A stretch of 54,816 bases of DNA from Paraburkholderia sp. Ac-20340 (lineage in GTDB: Bacteria; Pseudomonadota; Gammaproteobacteria; Burkholderiales; Burkholderiaceae), in NCBI RefSeq assembly GCF_017104965.1, contig NZ_JAAGPR010000047.1, positions 1 through 54,816 on the forward strand. The letters are read 5' to 3'. A program made the translations under genes and the position numbers. The stretch's first letter is position 1; each line of letters opens with the position of its first letter. Shown one piece after another: positions 25,981-33,865 of this stretch. The notes under the pieces were generated by a model. The model did no database searches. It was not told where the DNA came from and saw only the letters and a list, made by a program, of their open reading frames with translations.

Positions 25981-26270
25981 GTTATCCATTTGGGTTTACA
26001 AGTATTTATATGTAAACGTAATAGTAGTTAACAAGCCCTGGGGCAATCTGTGGATAACAGGGTATTTCTCAATGACATCAATCCACTGCGCGCCGGACAG
26101 CCATGCGGACAATTGCTGTATCCAGATTGGGCTTCGAGGATAACTTTTGCCTCGGCCGTCGCAGGGCGGGAGTTATCAAGAACTGATCCACAGTTCGTCC
26201 GTGCGGTATTCCCCAGCTTATTCAGAGGTTGGCGTGGATAAGTCCCTCACTACGCCGCACGTATCCACGC
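25981..26270. other. AT-richer gene-free stretch with a cluster of DnaA-box-like 9-mers
   Basis: Within 290 bases I read one perfect DnaA box (TGTGGATAA, 26049-26057). Two sites have one mismatch (TGATCCACA 26184-26192; CGTGGATAA 26233-26241). At least five have two mismatches (25982-25990, 26118-26126, 26135-26143, 26173-26181, 26261-26269). An inverted repeat gtttaca-10 bases-tgtaaac (25994-26017) lies in the most AT-rich part. Neither dnaA/dnaN nor parAB/rep genes are near, so this is more likely a DnaA-binding or titration site than the chromosome origin. The whole interval 25946-26376 has no supportable gene. Confidence 0.55.
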
Positions 26271-26286
26271 TGCTCAAACGCCGGGC

Positions 26287-26320
26287 AAAAAAATGGCGTC
26301 GCCCGCAGGCGACGCCATTT
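26287..26320 (-). terminator. Intrinsic terminator of the DMT permease gene
   Basis: A perfect 13-bp stem aaatggcgtcgcc / ggcgacgccattt with a 4-base loop; read on the minus strand it ends in a run of seven T. It lies 57 bases after the permease stop. Confidence 0.93.
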
Positions 26321-26376
26321 CATTTCGTCTGTGTGCGATCAGCGGCGAAAAATCGCCCCACTGCGTTTTGCTGGTC

Positions 26377-27330
26377 TCACGCCGATTCAACCGGCTGTTT
26401 CGCATCCACCGCGCGGTCTTCGTGACGGCCGAACGAAGCCGGCAGCAACTGACAAGCCAGTAACCCCGCGAGCATCAGCGCGCAGCCCACGAGCGCGCGT
26501 GTCGATAGCGTTTCGCCCAGCGCGGCCCAGCCTGCGATGGCCGCGAACACGCCTTCCATGCTGAAGATCACCGCAGCGTGCGCGGGCGCCGCATCGCGCT
26601 GCGCGACCACCTGAATCGTGTAGCCGACGCCCACGGAAAGCGCGCCGCCGTAAAGAATCGCGGGCGCGGCGCGTTCGATATCGGCCAGCCGCAGCGGTTC
26701 GAAGCCAATCGCGATCGCGAGGCACGCCACGCCGCAGGCGACAAACTGCACGATCGACAGCGCGAGCGGATCGTGGCGCGGCGCGTAGTGACCCACGAGC
26801 ATCACCTGGATCGAAATCACGATCGCGCAGCCGAGCTGATACCAGTCGCCGTACATGATCGAAAAGTGCTCGTTGATGCTCAGGAGATAGAGACCGGCGG
26901 CAGCCAGCGCGGCGCCGATCCACGTGCCGGGACCGGTGCGATGGCGCAGCAGCACGCCGAGCATCGGCACGATAACGACATAAAGCGAGCTGATGAAGCC
27001 CGCATTGGCGATTTTCGTGTAGCGCAGGCCGACTTGCTGCAGCGAAATCGCCACCGAAAGCACGAGGCCGAGCACCACGCCGTCGCGAATCAGGGCGGCG
27101 TCGAAGCCGTGCCCAGACGCAGCTTTCGCTGTGTTTCTCACTCCGCGCCGCGTGGCGAATACGAACGCTGACACGATGCCCGCGCCCAGCAAAAAGCGCA
27201 GGCCGGTGAAAAGGAACGGGCCGATGGCGTCGAGGCTCAGCCGCTGGGCAACGAAAGCCGAGCCCCAGATGATGGCGGCCAGCAGCATCAGCAGATTGGC
27301 GCGCAGGTGTTGGCGGGAAGACAATTTCAA
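26377..27330 (-). CDS. DMT (EamA) family permease
   Basis: 317 aa from a TTG at 27330 (M/L-KLSSRQ). The frame remains open to another TTG at 27480, and no ATG occurs before the first helix, so the start is uncertain. Ten hydrophobic helices in two EamA repeats are visible, e.g. 'LLMLLAAIIWGSAFVAQ' opening the first repeat and 'YGGALSVGVGYTIQVVAQ' in the second. It is an inner-membrane drug/metabolite exporter with unknown substrate. It has its own terminator and appears monocistronic. Confidence 0.82.
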   Translation of the reverse strand: MKLSSRQHLRANLLMLLAAIIWGSAFVAQRLSLDAIGPFLFTGLRFLLGAGIVSAFVFATRRGVRNTAKAASGHGFDAALIRDGVVLGLVLSVAISLQQVGLRYTKIANAGFISSLYVVIVPMLGVLLRHRTGPGTWIGAALAAAGLYLLSINEHFSIMYGDWYQLGCAIVISIQVMLVGHYAPRHDPLALSIVQFVACGVACLAIAIGFEPLRLADIERAAPAILYGGALSVGVGYTIQVVAQRDAAPAHAAVIFSMEGVFAAIAGWAALGETLSTRALVGCALMLAGLLACQLLPASFGRHEDRAVDAKQPVESA

Positions 27331-27689
27331 GGAAGTCAGACCGGATAGAAACGGCAACGGCAAAAATCGGGGTAATGCAGGATTGCGCGGCAGGTTTGCG
27401 TGATCGTCGTGCGATTCGCGCGAAATCGGGTGAAATCGAGCGAATCCGAGGCAAAAATGCGGGATCTGCGGGGCGAACAACCGTGCGGATTCCCGATCGT
27501 ATCCGAATTGAAAGCCGGTTGTCTCCCGGAAAATACACCAGTCCGATTGCGGATGACAAAGCGCCTACGCTGCGTGATACTGCTTCGCGCGAAACGGCTG
27601 CCCAGATCGGCCAGCGGACCTTTTCGCGACTTCTCGCTTATTCAATTCACAACGTGCCGGTCATATTTGTCAGGTTTGGGGAACAACAG
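27331..27689. other. Divergent intergenic region between the DMT permease and a small secreted protein
   Basis: 359 bases. It holds possible N-terminal codons of the permease (to 27480) and the promoter region of the gene at 27690, with GGGGAA as its ribosome site. I see no other gene or motif I can support. Confidence 0.5.
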
Positions 27690-27911
27690 ATGAACAAGAT
27701 TCTCGCCTCGCTTATCGCAGCATCCGTCGCACTGATTTCGGTTCAGGCCATGGCTCAGGACGCATCGGGCGCAGCCGCGACCGCTCCGGCAGCCAGCGCA
27801 CCGGCCAAGGCCAAGAAGCAGCACAAGAAGCTCAAGCACCACGGCAAGCGCGCTCCGGTTTCGGACGCAGCTTCGGCCGCCGGCACGAACGACAAGGGCA
27901 TGCAGAACTAA
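27690..27911 (+). CDS. Small secreted Ala/Lys-rich protein
   Basis: 73 aa from ATG 27690, with GGGGAA upstream. A clear signal peptide (MNKILASLIAASVALISVQAMA, cut before QD at about residue 23) leaves a ~51-residue mature peptide rich in Ala, then in Lys and His (KKQHKKLKHHGKR). This resembles acid-shock-like or PsiF-like small periplasmic proteins by composition only; I do not recognise a family. It is monocistronic with a strong bidirectional terminator after it. Confidence 0.72.
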   Translation: MNKILASLIAASVALISVQAMAQDASGAAATAPAASAPAKAKKQHKKLKHHGKRAPVSDAASAAGTNDKGMQN

Positions 27912-27944
27912 AGCGCGCCTGCGCCTCGTTTCGCGAGACGCAAA

Positions 27945-27984
27945 GAAAAAAGCCAGAGCGAAGCAATTCGCTCTGGCTTTTTTT
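27945..27984. terminator. Bidirectional intrinsic terminator
   Basis: A 12-bp stem agccagagcgaa / ttcgctctggct with loop gcaa has an A run on the left and seven T on the right. It serves the small secreted protein gene on the + strand and the convergent gene ending at 28006. Confidence 0.93.
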
Positions 27985-28005
27985 ATCCCTTATCGAGGGC
28001 GCCGA

Positions 28006-28287
28006 TCAGGCGTCTTTCGCGAGGCCCGCTTTCAGCAACTCGGTCAGCAGGCCGGTCAGGCCTTCCGGGTGGCTTTCCGCGCGCGTCTTGAGCTGCGCGA
28101 CCAGATCGGCGTTCAGCTTGCAGGCGAACGGCACGAGGCCCGCAGCCTGGTCGAGCTTGCGCTGTTCGCGACGATCGAGTTCAGCGGGCGTCGAGCTTTT
28201 GCCGAAGCGGTCGGGGCCGGCTTTGTGGGTTGCTTGCATCAGCTTCAGCGCCTTGTTTTTCTCAAGGTCGAACTTCTTCATGGCCAT
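28006..28287 (-). CDS. Small hypothetical protein, possible ribbon-helix-helix fold
   Basis: 93 aa from ATG 28287, with GGAG 8 bases upstream; a second ATG two codons later is equally placed. The N-terminal half is charged and Lys-rich (KKFDLEKNKALK). The C-terminal half has a short strand (VPFACKLN) followed by two helices (ADLVAQLKTRAES, GLTGLLTELLKAGL), an order that would fit a ribbon-helix-helix DNA-binding fold. This is only a guess from pattern. No function is known. Confidence 0.6.
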   Translation of the reverse strand: MAMKKFDLEKNKALKLMQATHKAGPDRFGKSSTPAELDRREQRKLDQAAGLVPFACKLNADLVAQLKTRAESHPEGLTGLLTELLKAGLAKDA

Positions 28288-28363
28288 GGATTCGGCTCCG
28301 GTATTTGGGCAGTGGCGCGCATTGTACGCAAACGCCCGCCCGCGTCCATCGAAGTGATTGGGG

Positions 28364-29143
28364 TCAGGGTGAAGCGTTGCCGTCTTCAGGCGCTTGCGTG
28401 GCGTTGGCGCCCGATACATCGTCGATCAGCGTGCGCATGCGGCGCCAGTGCGTGCCTTCCCAGAACACGCGCGCGCAGACATCGCAAGTCACGAAGCGCG
28501 TATGCCGTTCGAACACGCCTGCCGGCACGCGCGTTTGCACGTCTTCGCGCGCGATGCGGTGCAGCGGCGCGTTGCAGGTCAGGCATAGCCGGAAGGGGCG
28601 CACGCTGGCCGCCAGATCGAGCCGCTCGAACAGTTCGTCGAGTTGCGCGCGCGGCTTGATCGCGCGCACGTAGCAGCCGTGCGTGATGGTGCGCCGCTTG
28701 AGCAGTTCGCGGTCGCGCGTGAGCACGATGCGATGTTCGGCCGCGGCGATCGACTCGATGGCTTCGTCGGAGAAATGGTTGTCGTATAGCGTGTCGAAAC
28801 CGGCGAGCCGCAGCAGTTGCGCGACGCCGCCTAAGTGCGCATCGGCGATAAAGCGCAGTTCGCGCAGCGGGTTCGTGCGCACGCGCAGCAGCGGCCGGAT
28901 GTCGAGCGCCTCGAACTTCGGATACACGGCGACGCGGTCGCCATCCGCGAGCGGATGCTCGAAACCCACCGATTCGCCGTTCACGAGGATCAGCTCGACC
29001 TCGGTGTGCGGCACGCCCAGCGCCTCGATCATGTGCTTGGTCGTGGCGTTCGCCGCGCACGCGCAGCTGAACGCGCGGCGACGCTGCGCCCGCGCGAGAA
29101 AGTCGTTCAGCTCCTCGTAGAAGCGAAAAGTGGCGGTGACCAT
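28364..29143 (-). CDS. Mut7-C RNase-domain protein with N-terminal ThiS-like domain
   Basis: 259 aa from ATG 29143. Residues ~1-80 resemble a ubiquitin-like/ThiS fold (MVTATFRFYEELNDFL ... HPLADGDRVAVYP). Residues ~90-245 match the Mut7-C PIN-like domain: 'RFIADAHLGGVAQLLRLAGFDTLY' with the first acidic residue, 'VLTRDRELLKRR' with the second, then a zinc ribbon (CLTC and CDVC). It is a predicted RNase or RNA-binding protein; the biological role is unknown. The two-domain arrangement is seen in a number of bacteria. Confidence 0.82.
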   Translation of the reverse strand: MVTATFRFYEELNDFLARAQRRRAFSCACAANATTKHMIEALGVPHTEVELILVNGESVGFEHPLADGDRVAVYPKFEALDIRPLLRVRTNPLRELRFIADAHLGGVAQLLRLAGFDTLYDNHFSDEAIESIAAAEHRIVLTRDRELLKRRTITHGCYVRAIKPRAQLDELFERLDLAASVRPFRLCLTCNAPLHRIAREDVQTRVPAGVFERHTRFVTCDVCARVFWEGTHWRRMRTLIDDVSGANATQAPEDGNASP

Positions 29144-29263
29144 GCAAAGCAGTATGGCACTGCGCGACTGCCCGTGACACGCCACGGCTGCGGCAGCTCC
29201 GGCTCGACTGCAGAGGTCGCCGCACTATGCTTTACTTCGAGGTCTCACTTTCTGGAGCATGTG

Positions 29264-30136
29264 ATGGATATCGGTTTTATCGGCTTGGGCGAAATGGGCG
29301 GCGCGATGGTCGCCAATCTGCTGAAGGCGGGCCATACGGTGCGCGTGTGGAACCGCTCGCCCGAGAAGGCGCAGGCGCTGGCCGCGGCTGGTGCGCGCGT
29401 CGTTGCGACGCCCGCCGAAGCTTTTGCGGGCGATGCCGTGCTGTCCATGCTCGCCGACGATACGGCGCTGCGCGTCGTGATCGACGCCACGCTGCTCGAA
29501 CACGCGCCGCGCGGCCTCGTGCACGTGAACATGGCGACGATTTCAGTGGCGCTGGCCGAAACGCTCGCGCGCGAGCACGCCGAACGCGGTCTGCATTACG
29601 TGGCCGCGCCGGTGCTCGGACGCCCCGACGTGGCGGCGGCGGGCAAGCTCACGATAGTCGCGGCGGGCGCTGCCGAAGCGATCGATCGCGTGCAGCCGCT
29701 CCTCGACGCCATCGGCCAGAAAACCTGGCGGATCGGCGCGCTGCCGCAGCAGGCCAACGTGATGAAGCTCGCGGCGAATTTCATGCTGGCTTCGGCGGTG
29801 GAGACGCTGGGCGAGGCGTCGGCGCTGCTCGGCGGCCACGGCGTAGCGATGCGCGACTTCCTCGACGTGATTACGGGCGGCATCTTTCCGGGTCCGGTTT
29901 ATGCGGGATATGGCGGCATGATCGCCGAAGATCGCTACGAACCGGCGCTTTTTAAGGCGCGTCTGGGCCTGAAGGATGTGCGGCTCGCACTGGCCGCCGC
30001 CGAGGCGGTATCGACGCCGTTGCCCGTCGCCAGCGTGGTGCGCGACAGCCTGATCGAAGCCATCGCCCACGGCGACGGCGAACGCGATTTCGCCGTGCTC
30101 GGCAAGGTCGCCGCGCGTCGAGCGGGCCGCGGTTAA
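29264..30136 (+). CDS. NAD(P)-dependent oxidoreductase, 3-hydroxyisobutyrate dehydrogenase family
   Basis: 290 aa from ATG 29264, with GGAG upstream; an in-frame GTG precedes it directly. The Rossmann start 'IGFIGLGEMGGAMVANLLKAGH' and the NADP-favouring 'VWNRSPEKA' are clear. The substrate loop differs from the classical 'DAPVSGG' (here 'AAPVLGRPDVAAAG'), as in beta-hydroxyacid dehydrogenases of the GLYR1/YghD-like subgroup. The catalytic Lys is in 'NVMKLAANFM'. It is a cytoplasmic enzyme whose substrate, possibly a succinic semialdehyde or tartronate semialdehyde type, is unknown. Confidence 0.85.
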   Translation: MDIGFIGLGEMGGAMVANLLKAGHTVRVWNRSPEKAQALAAAGARVVATPAEAFAGDAVLSMLADDTALRVVIDATLLEHAPRGLVHVNMATISVALAETLAREHAERGLHYVAAPVLGRPDVAAAGKLTIVAAGAAEAIDRVQPLLDAIGQKTWRIGALPQQANVMKLAANFMLASAVETLGEASALLGGHGVAMRDFLDVITGGIFPGPVYAGYGGMIAEDRYEPALFKARLGLKDVRLALAAAEAVSTPLPVASVVRDSLIEAIAHGDGERDFAVLGKVAARRAGRG

Positions 30137-30315
30137 GCGGCTCCCGGTGAATTCGAGCGAATCAGGGCGCAAGCGCGGGACTTCTGCGCGCGCGTTCTGG
30201 TCAAATTCTTCAGACGACCGCGTGCTGACGCACGCTGGCCAGCCGGGCGGTCGTCGACAATCTGAACACCTTGCCGCGCAATGCGTGCGCGGCTACAGCA
30301 GGAAGGGAGACGGCG

Positions 30316-30681
30316 ATGGACACGCGCATCCTGATCGCCGACGATGACGAAAAATCGCTGGCAGGTCTCAGCAACTTGCTGGCCGATCTGCAATACGCGA
30401 CCGCCATCGCCACCACGTTCGCCGATGCCACCGAAGCCGCCACGCGCTTCGTGCCGGACGTGCTGCTGGTCGCGCTGTCACTCGCGCCAAACGACGATTT
30501 CGCCACGCTCGCGCGCGATCTGCGCGCAGCCTGCGGCGCACGCAGCCCGATGCTGATCGCTTTGAGCGGATGGGGCGAATCGCAGCACCGCGACGAAGCG
30601 CTGGCCGCAGGCTTCGACGTTCATCTGGTGCGCCCGGTGGGGCTCGATCAACTGACCTTCATTCTTTCGATGGTGGCGTGA
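30316..30681 (+). CDS. Stand-alone receiver-like domain lacking the phospho-acceptor Asp
   Basis: 121 aa from ATG 30316, preceded by GGGAG. The acidic pocket of a receiver is present (ILIADDDE, residues 5-12) and the overall CheY-like pattern is intact. At the phosphorylation site (usually PD-x4-D) the sequence reads PDVLLVAL, so Ala53 replaces Asp. The conserved Lys near the C-terminus is Arg (HLVRPVG). The switch Thr/Ser is kept as Ser (ALSGWG). There is no output domain and no kinase nearby, so it is probably a phosphorylation-independent pseudo-receiver acting by protein-protein contact. Confidence 0.78.
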   Translation: MDTRILIADDDEKSLAGLSNLLADLQYATAIATTFADATEAATRFVPDVLLVALSLAPNDDFATLARDLRAACGARSPMLIALSGWGESQHRDEALAAGFDVHLVRPVGLDQLTFILSMVA

Positions 30682-30788
30682 CGCTCTCTCCGGCCGGGAC
30701 TCTCATTCAGTCCGACATCCATCGGGGTAATCCTGATCGCCATTTCGTTGTTTTTACGAGACAACAAGGGTGCGTACTACTTTACATG

Positions 30789-30817
30789 TTGCGACGCACC
30801 AAGTAGTCCGCTACAAT
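30789..30817 (+). promoter_or_regulatory. Sigma-70-type promoter of the small RNA candidate
   Basis: TTGCGA (30789-30794) and TACAAT (30812-30817) are separated by exactly 17 bases. The expected start of transcription is about 30823-30825. No protein gene begins downstream before the terminator at 30856-30884. Confidence 0.7.
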
Positions 30818-30823
30818 GGTTCT

Positions 30824-30884
30824 TGTCTCCTCCATGTCTCCTCTGATATGGATTCAGCCCGCCTACCATTGGCGGGCTTTTTTT
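30824..30884 (+). ncRNA. Candidate small regulatory RNA with anti-Shine-Dalgarno motifs
   Basis: A predicted transcript of about 61 nt begins after the promoter and ends in an intrinsic terminator (agcccgcc/ggcgggct stem, 30856-30878, then T to 30884). Its 5' part has two tgtctcct direct repeats 11 bases apart (30824-30831, 30835-30842), giving TCTCCTCC and TCTCCTCT, which could pair with GGAGGAG ribosome sites. A 3' U tract after a short stem is also what Hfq binds. It sits between the pseudo-receiver gene and the convergent argC. Exact ends are inferred. Confidence 0.6.
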
Positions 30885-30939
30885 CGTCTGTACGATCCGC
30901 ATGCCTGCTCGCGGCGCCACACCGGCGCGGCGCACAAAG

Positions 30940-30973
30940 AAAAAGCCCGACACTTTGCAGTGCCGGGCTTTTT
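30940..30973 (-). terminator. Intrinsic terminator of argC
   Basis: The stem aaaaagcccgacact / agtgccgggcttttt has one mismatch and loop ttgc. Read on the minus strand it ends in T and lies 26 bases after the argC stop. Confidence 0.88.
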
Positions 30974-30998
30974 GGTATTCGCGACGCTTCTGGCGGCG

Positions 30999-31946
30999 TC
31001 AGGCCTTCAGCCCCGTGTCTTCCGCCGCGCCAATCGCCAGATTCATACACTGGACCGCGGCGCCCGATGCGCCCTTGCCCAGGTTGTCCAGGCGCGCAAC
31101 CGTCACGAACTGCTCTTCGTTGCCGAACACGAACAGGTCGACGCGGTTCGTGTCGTTGTTGGCCTGCACGTCGAACGCGTTGTTGTCGAGGTTGGCCTCG
31201 GCGTTGAACGGCATCACGCGCACGAACTGCTCGCCCGCGTAGTACTCGGCGAACAGCGCCACGACGTCTTCAGGCTTCGTCGCGCGCGTGAGCTGCGACG
31301 GCGTGAAATAGGTCGTGACCGCGAGGCCCTTGTAGAACGGGCCGACGATCGGCGTGAACACGGGCGGGCTCTTGAGGCCGCCGTGGAAGGCCATTTCCGG
31401 CAGATGCTTGTGCTTGAGGCCGAGCGCGTAAGGGCGCGGGCTCATCAGCTTCGGGTTACCGCCCGCTTCGTACTCGGCGATCATCGACTTGCCGCCGCCG
31501 CTATAGCCGGTCAGCGAGTAGCTGTGTGCGGCGAATTCGGGCGCGACAAGGCCGGCTTCGACGAGCGGGCGCATTGCCAGCACAAACGCCGAGGCGTGGC
31601 AGCCCGGCACCGCGATGCGCTTCGCGTTACGAACCTTCTCGCGCTGCGCCTTGGTGAGTTCCGGCAGGCCGTAGGCCCAGTCTGCGTGGGTGCGGAACGC
31701 CGTGCTGGCGTCGATCAGGACCGTGCGGTCGTTCTCGACGAGCGATGCCGATTCGCGCGAAGCGACGTCCGGCAGGCACAGGAACGTGACGTCCGACGCG
31801 TTGATGAGACGACGGCGTTCCTCGACGTCCTTGCGCTTCGCCTCGTCGATCCGCAGGATCTCGACGTCGGCGCGCTGCGACAGGTATTCGAAAATCTTCA
31901 GGCCGGTCGTGCCTTCCTGTCCGTCGACAAAAACTTTCGTGCTCAT
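30999..31946 (-). CDS. argC: N-acetyl-gamma-glutamyl-phosphate reductase (type 2)
   Basis: 315 aa from ATG 31946, the short type 2 form. It has 'FVDGQEGTTGLKIFEYL' for NADP binding and 'AVPGCHASAFVLAMRPL' with the catalytic Cys at residue 116. 'SGGGKSMI' and 'PFYKGLAVTTYFT' are also typical. It reduces N-acetylglutamyl-phosphate to the semialdehyde in arginine synthesis. No other arg gene is adjacent, and the gene has its own terminator. Confidence 0.94.
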   Translation of the reverse strand: MSTKVFVDGQEGTTGLKIFEYLSQRADVEILRIDEAKRKDVEERRRLINASDVTFLCLPDVASRESASLVENDRTVLIDASTAFRTHADWAYGLPELTKAQREKVRNAKRIAVPGCHASAFVLAMRPLVEAGLVAPEFAAHSYSLTGYSGGGKSMIAEYEAGGNPKLMSPRPYALGLKHKHLPEMAFHGGLKSPPVFTPIVGPFYKGLAVTTYFTPSQLTRATKPEDVVALFAEYYAGEQFVRVMPFNAEANLDNNAFDVQANNDTNRVDLFVFGNEEQFVTVARLDNLGKGASGAAVQCMNLAIGAAEDTGLKA

Positions 31947-32199
31947 CTCGCTTCCTCTGAAACGCGGGGATTGCGGGCGCCGCCCGCCGCACAGGGAAAA
32001 TGTGCGGCGATCACCGATACGGCGCGGGAACGGTATTTTAAGACCGTATGCCGCCACACGTGTGACGCGTGCGGGAAAAAAATCGGGCTTACCCTGGTGG
32101 CGGCCGCTACCGCTGGCCGTTCGGATAAGACCCGGCGCGCCGCGTGCGGTTCGGGGCGCAAACACGCGTGAGGCGTTCGCGCCCGCGACTCAAGACCCA

Positions 32200-32781
32200 T
32201 CAGGCCTCGGCTGAGCGCCCGGCCAGCCAGCGCGCCGTGACGGCCGCAACGCGCGCGCCGAAGGCCTTCGCGGTAGCGAGATCGCCGGGAGGCGGCGCTT
32301 CTTCGGGCGTGGCATCGGCGGGCGACTGGGCGAGCAGGCCGGTGAAGCCGCCCACGAAGTTCAGATCGTTGCGCGTCGCGGCCTTGGTGTTCGACGGCAT
32401 CATGCCGGTGCCCGTCCAGATCATGCTGTGCTGCATCGCCAGCGTGACGAAGTACTGGATCGTCGAGAACTTGTCGCCGTTCATGGTCGCCGAGTTGGTG
32501 AAGCCCGCGGCGATCTTGTCTTTCCACTTCTGCGTAAACCAGGCTTTCGAGCTGGCATCGGCGAACTTCTTGAAGTCGGCGGACGGGCCGCCCATGTAGG
32601 TCGGCGCGCCGAACACGATGGCGTCGGCGGCATCGAGCGCGGCCCAGCCGGCATCGTCGATGTCGGCGACGGCGAGCAGGGTCGCCTGCGCGCCCGCATC
32701 CTGCAGACCGGTGAACACGGCTTCGGCGAGCTTCTTCGTGTGGCCGTAGCCACTGTGATACGCAACGACGATTCGGGACAT
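32200..32781 (-). CDS. Flavodoxin-like / WrbA-type FMN protein
   Basis: 193 aa from ATG 32781. The FMN phosphate loop 'YHSGYGHTKKLAEAV' and 'FGAPTYMGGPSADFKKF' mark the WrbA/NAD(P)H:quinone-oxidoreductase branch. 'FTNSATMNGDKFSTI' corresponds to the second flavin loop. It is probably a cytoplasmic FMN-dependent quinone or nitro reductase; the electron donor cannot be read from the sequence. It looks monocistronic. Confidence 0.85.
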   Translation of the reverse strand: MSRIVVAYHSGYGHTKKLAEAVFTGLQDAGAQATLLAVADIDDAGWAALDAADAIVFGAPTYMGGPSADFKKFADASSKAWFTQKWKDKIAAGFTNSATMNGDKFSTIQYFVTLAMQHSMIWTGTGMMPSNTKAATRNDLNFVGGFTGLLAQSPADATPEEAPPPGDLATAKAFGARVAAVTARWLAGRSAEA

Positions 32782-32994
32782 GAGGCACTCCAGTTGCAGG
32801 TCGGATGAAAGGACGCAGCGGCAGGCTGGCTGCGCCTGACATGGTAGCCGCTGTCGTGCGCACTTTTCCTGACAGATGCGCAGGTGCGTCGAGATGACAG
32901 TATTTCGTTCGCCGATGTAATGCGACCGGCGTTTATGTCGATTGCAAACGTGTTGCCTGAACGTGTCGCTTGAACGTGTCGCGTAAGACCCGCC

Positions 32995-33612
32995 TCAGCG
33001 GCCGTAAGTCACCGTGAGTTTCGCACTGCCGAGCGTGGCGTCTTCGATTTCGTGGTCGAACATCGTCGCTGGGCGGCCCGGTGCGAGCGCGAGTTTGTCC
33101 ACCTTGAGCGCGTAGACGGTAACGATATAGCGATGCGGTTTGCCAGCCGGCGGACACGGGCCGCCATAGCCGTCACCGGCGAAGTCGTTGCGCGCCTCGA
33201 TCGCGCCCATCTTGCCGATCGCGCCCGACGCGCTCGCGTTCTCGGGCAGCGTCTTCACGTGTGCCGGAATATCCGCGACGGCCCAATGCCACCAGCCGCG
33301 GCTCGACGCATCGGGATCGAAGATTGTCACGGCGTAACTGCGCGTGCCGGCCGGCGCATTGCGCCAGGTCAATTGCGGCGATCGATTGCCGCCTTTGCAG
33401 CTCTCCTGATTAAACACCTGCGCGGCAGCGACCTCGCCGCCGTCGTGAAAGTTCGCGCTGCCGATCGCAAAGGCATCCTGCGCATGGGCGGCCAGCGGCA
33501 TCGATGCAAAGGTCAGCAGGGCAGCGGCCACGATGCTGCGCGTTCGTGTCCTGGCAGTAGAACCGTTGTGTGCTTGCGCTGTACGATAGAGCATCATGTT
33601 GGCAGCTCGCAT
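32995..33612 (-). CDS. YbhB/YbcL (Raf kinase inhibitor-like, PEBP) secreted protein
   Basis: 205 aa from ATG 33612, with GGAG about 9 bases upstream. A signal peptide extends to about residue 44 (PLAAHAQDAF), following a longer than usual basic N-region. PEBP motifs follow: 'CKGGNRSPQLTW', 'VTIFDPDASSRGWWHWAVADI', 'GYGGPCPPAG-KPHRY' and 'VYALKVDKL'. The protein should be periplasmic. Bacterial members bind small anionic ligands but have no settled function. Confidence 0.87.
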   Translation of the reverse strand: MRAANMMLYRTAQAHNGSTARTRTRSIVAAALLTFASMPLAAHAQDAFAIGSANFHDGGEVAAAQVFNQESCKGGNRSPQLTWRNAPAGTRSYAVTIFDPDASSRGWWHWAVADIPAHVKTLPENASASGAIGKMGAIEARNDFAGDGYGGPCPPAGKPHRYIVTVYALKVDKLALAPGRPATMFDHEIEDATLGSAKLTVTYGR

Positions 33613-33865
33613 TGCACCGTTCTCCTGAGTGTTTGTTAAAGATGTCTAACATACTTCTGACGGCGAGCGCCGATTTGTGCGCCAGATCGGATATCGTTCA
33701 ATATATCGGTAATAAAAGGATAAGTTCTGGGCATATAGCGGCGGTGCGGACGAGGAAATCGGCTATAGTCGCGAGCTTTCCTCAGTACGTGGAAATGCGG
33801 GGTTCCGGGGATGCACGGGGCGATCAAAAATCAACGACGAGCAGGACTGTCTCCACGGAGGGGTG

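Noticed and set aside
25981..26270. Main chromosome origin (oriC)
   Set aside because: DnaA boxes are clustered, but dnaA, dnaN, gyrB, rpmH and the parAB/rep genes typical of origins are absent from the whole window.
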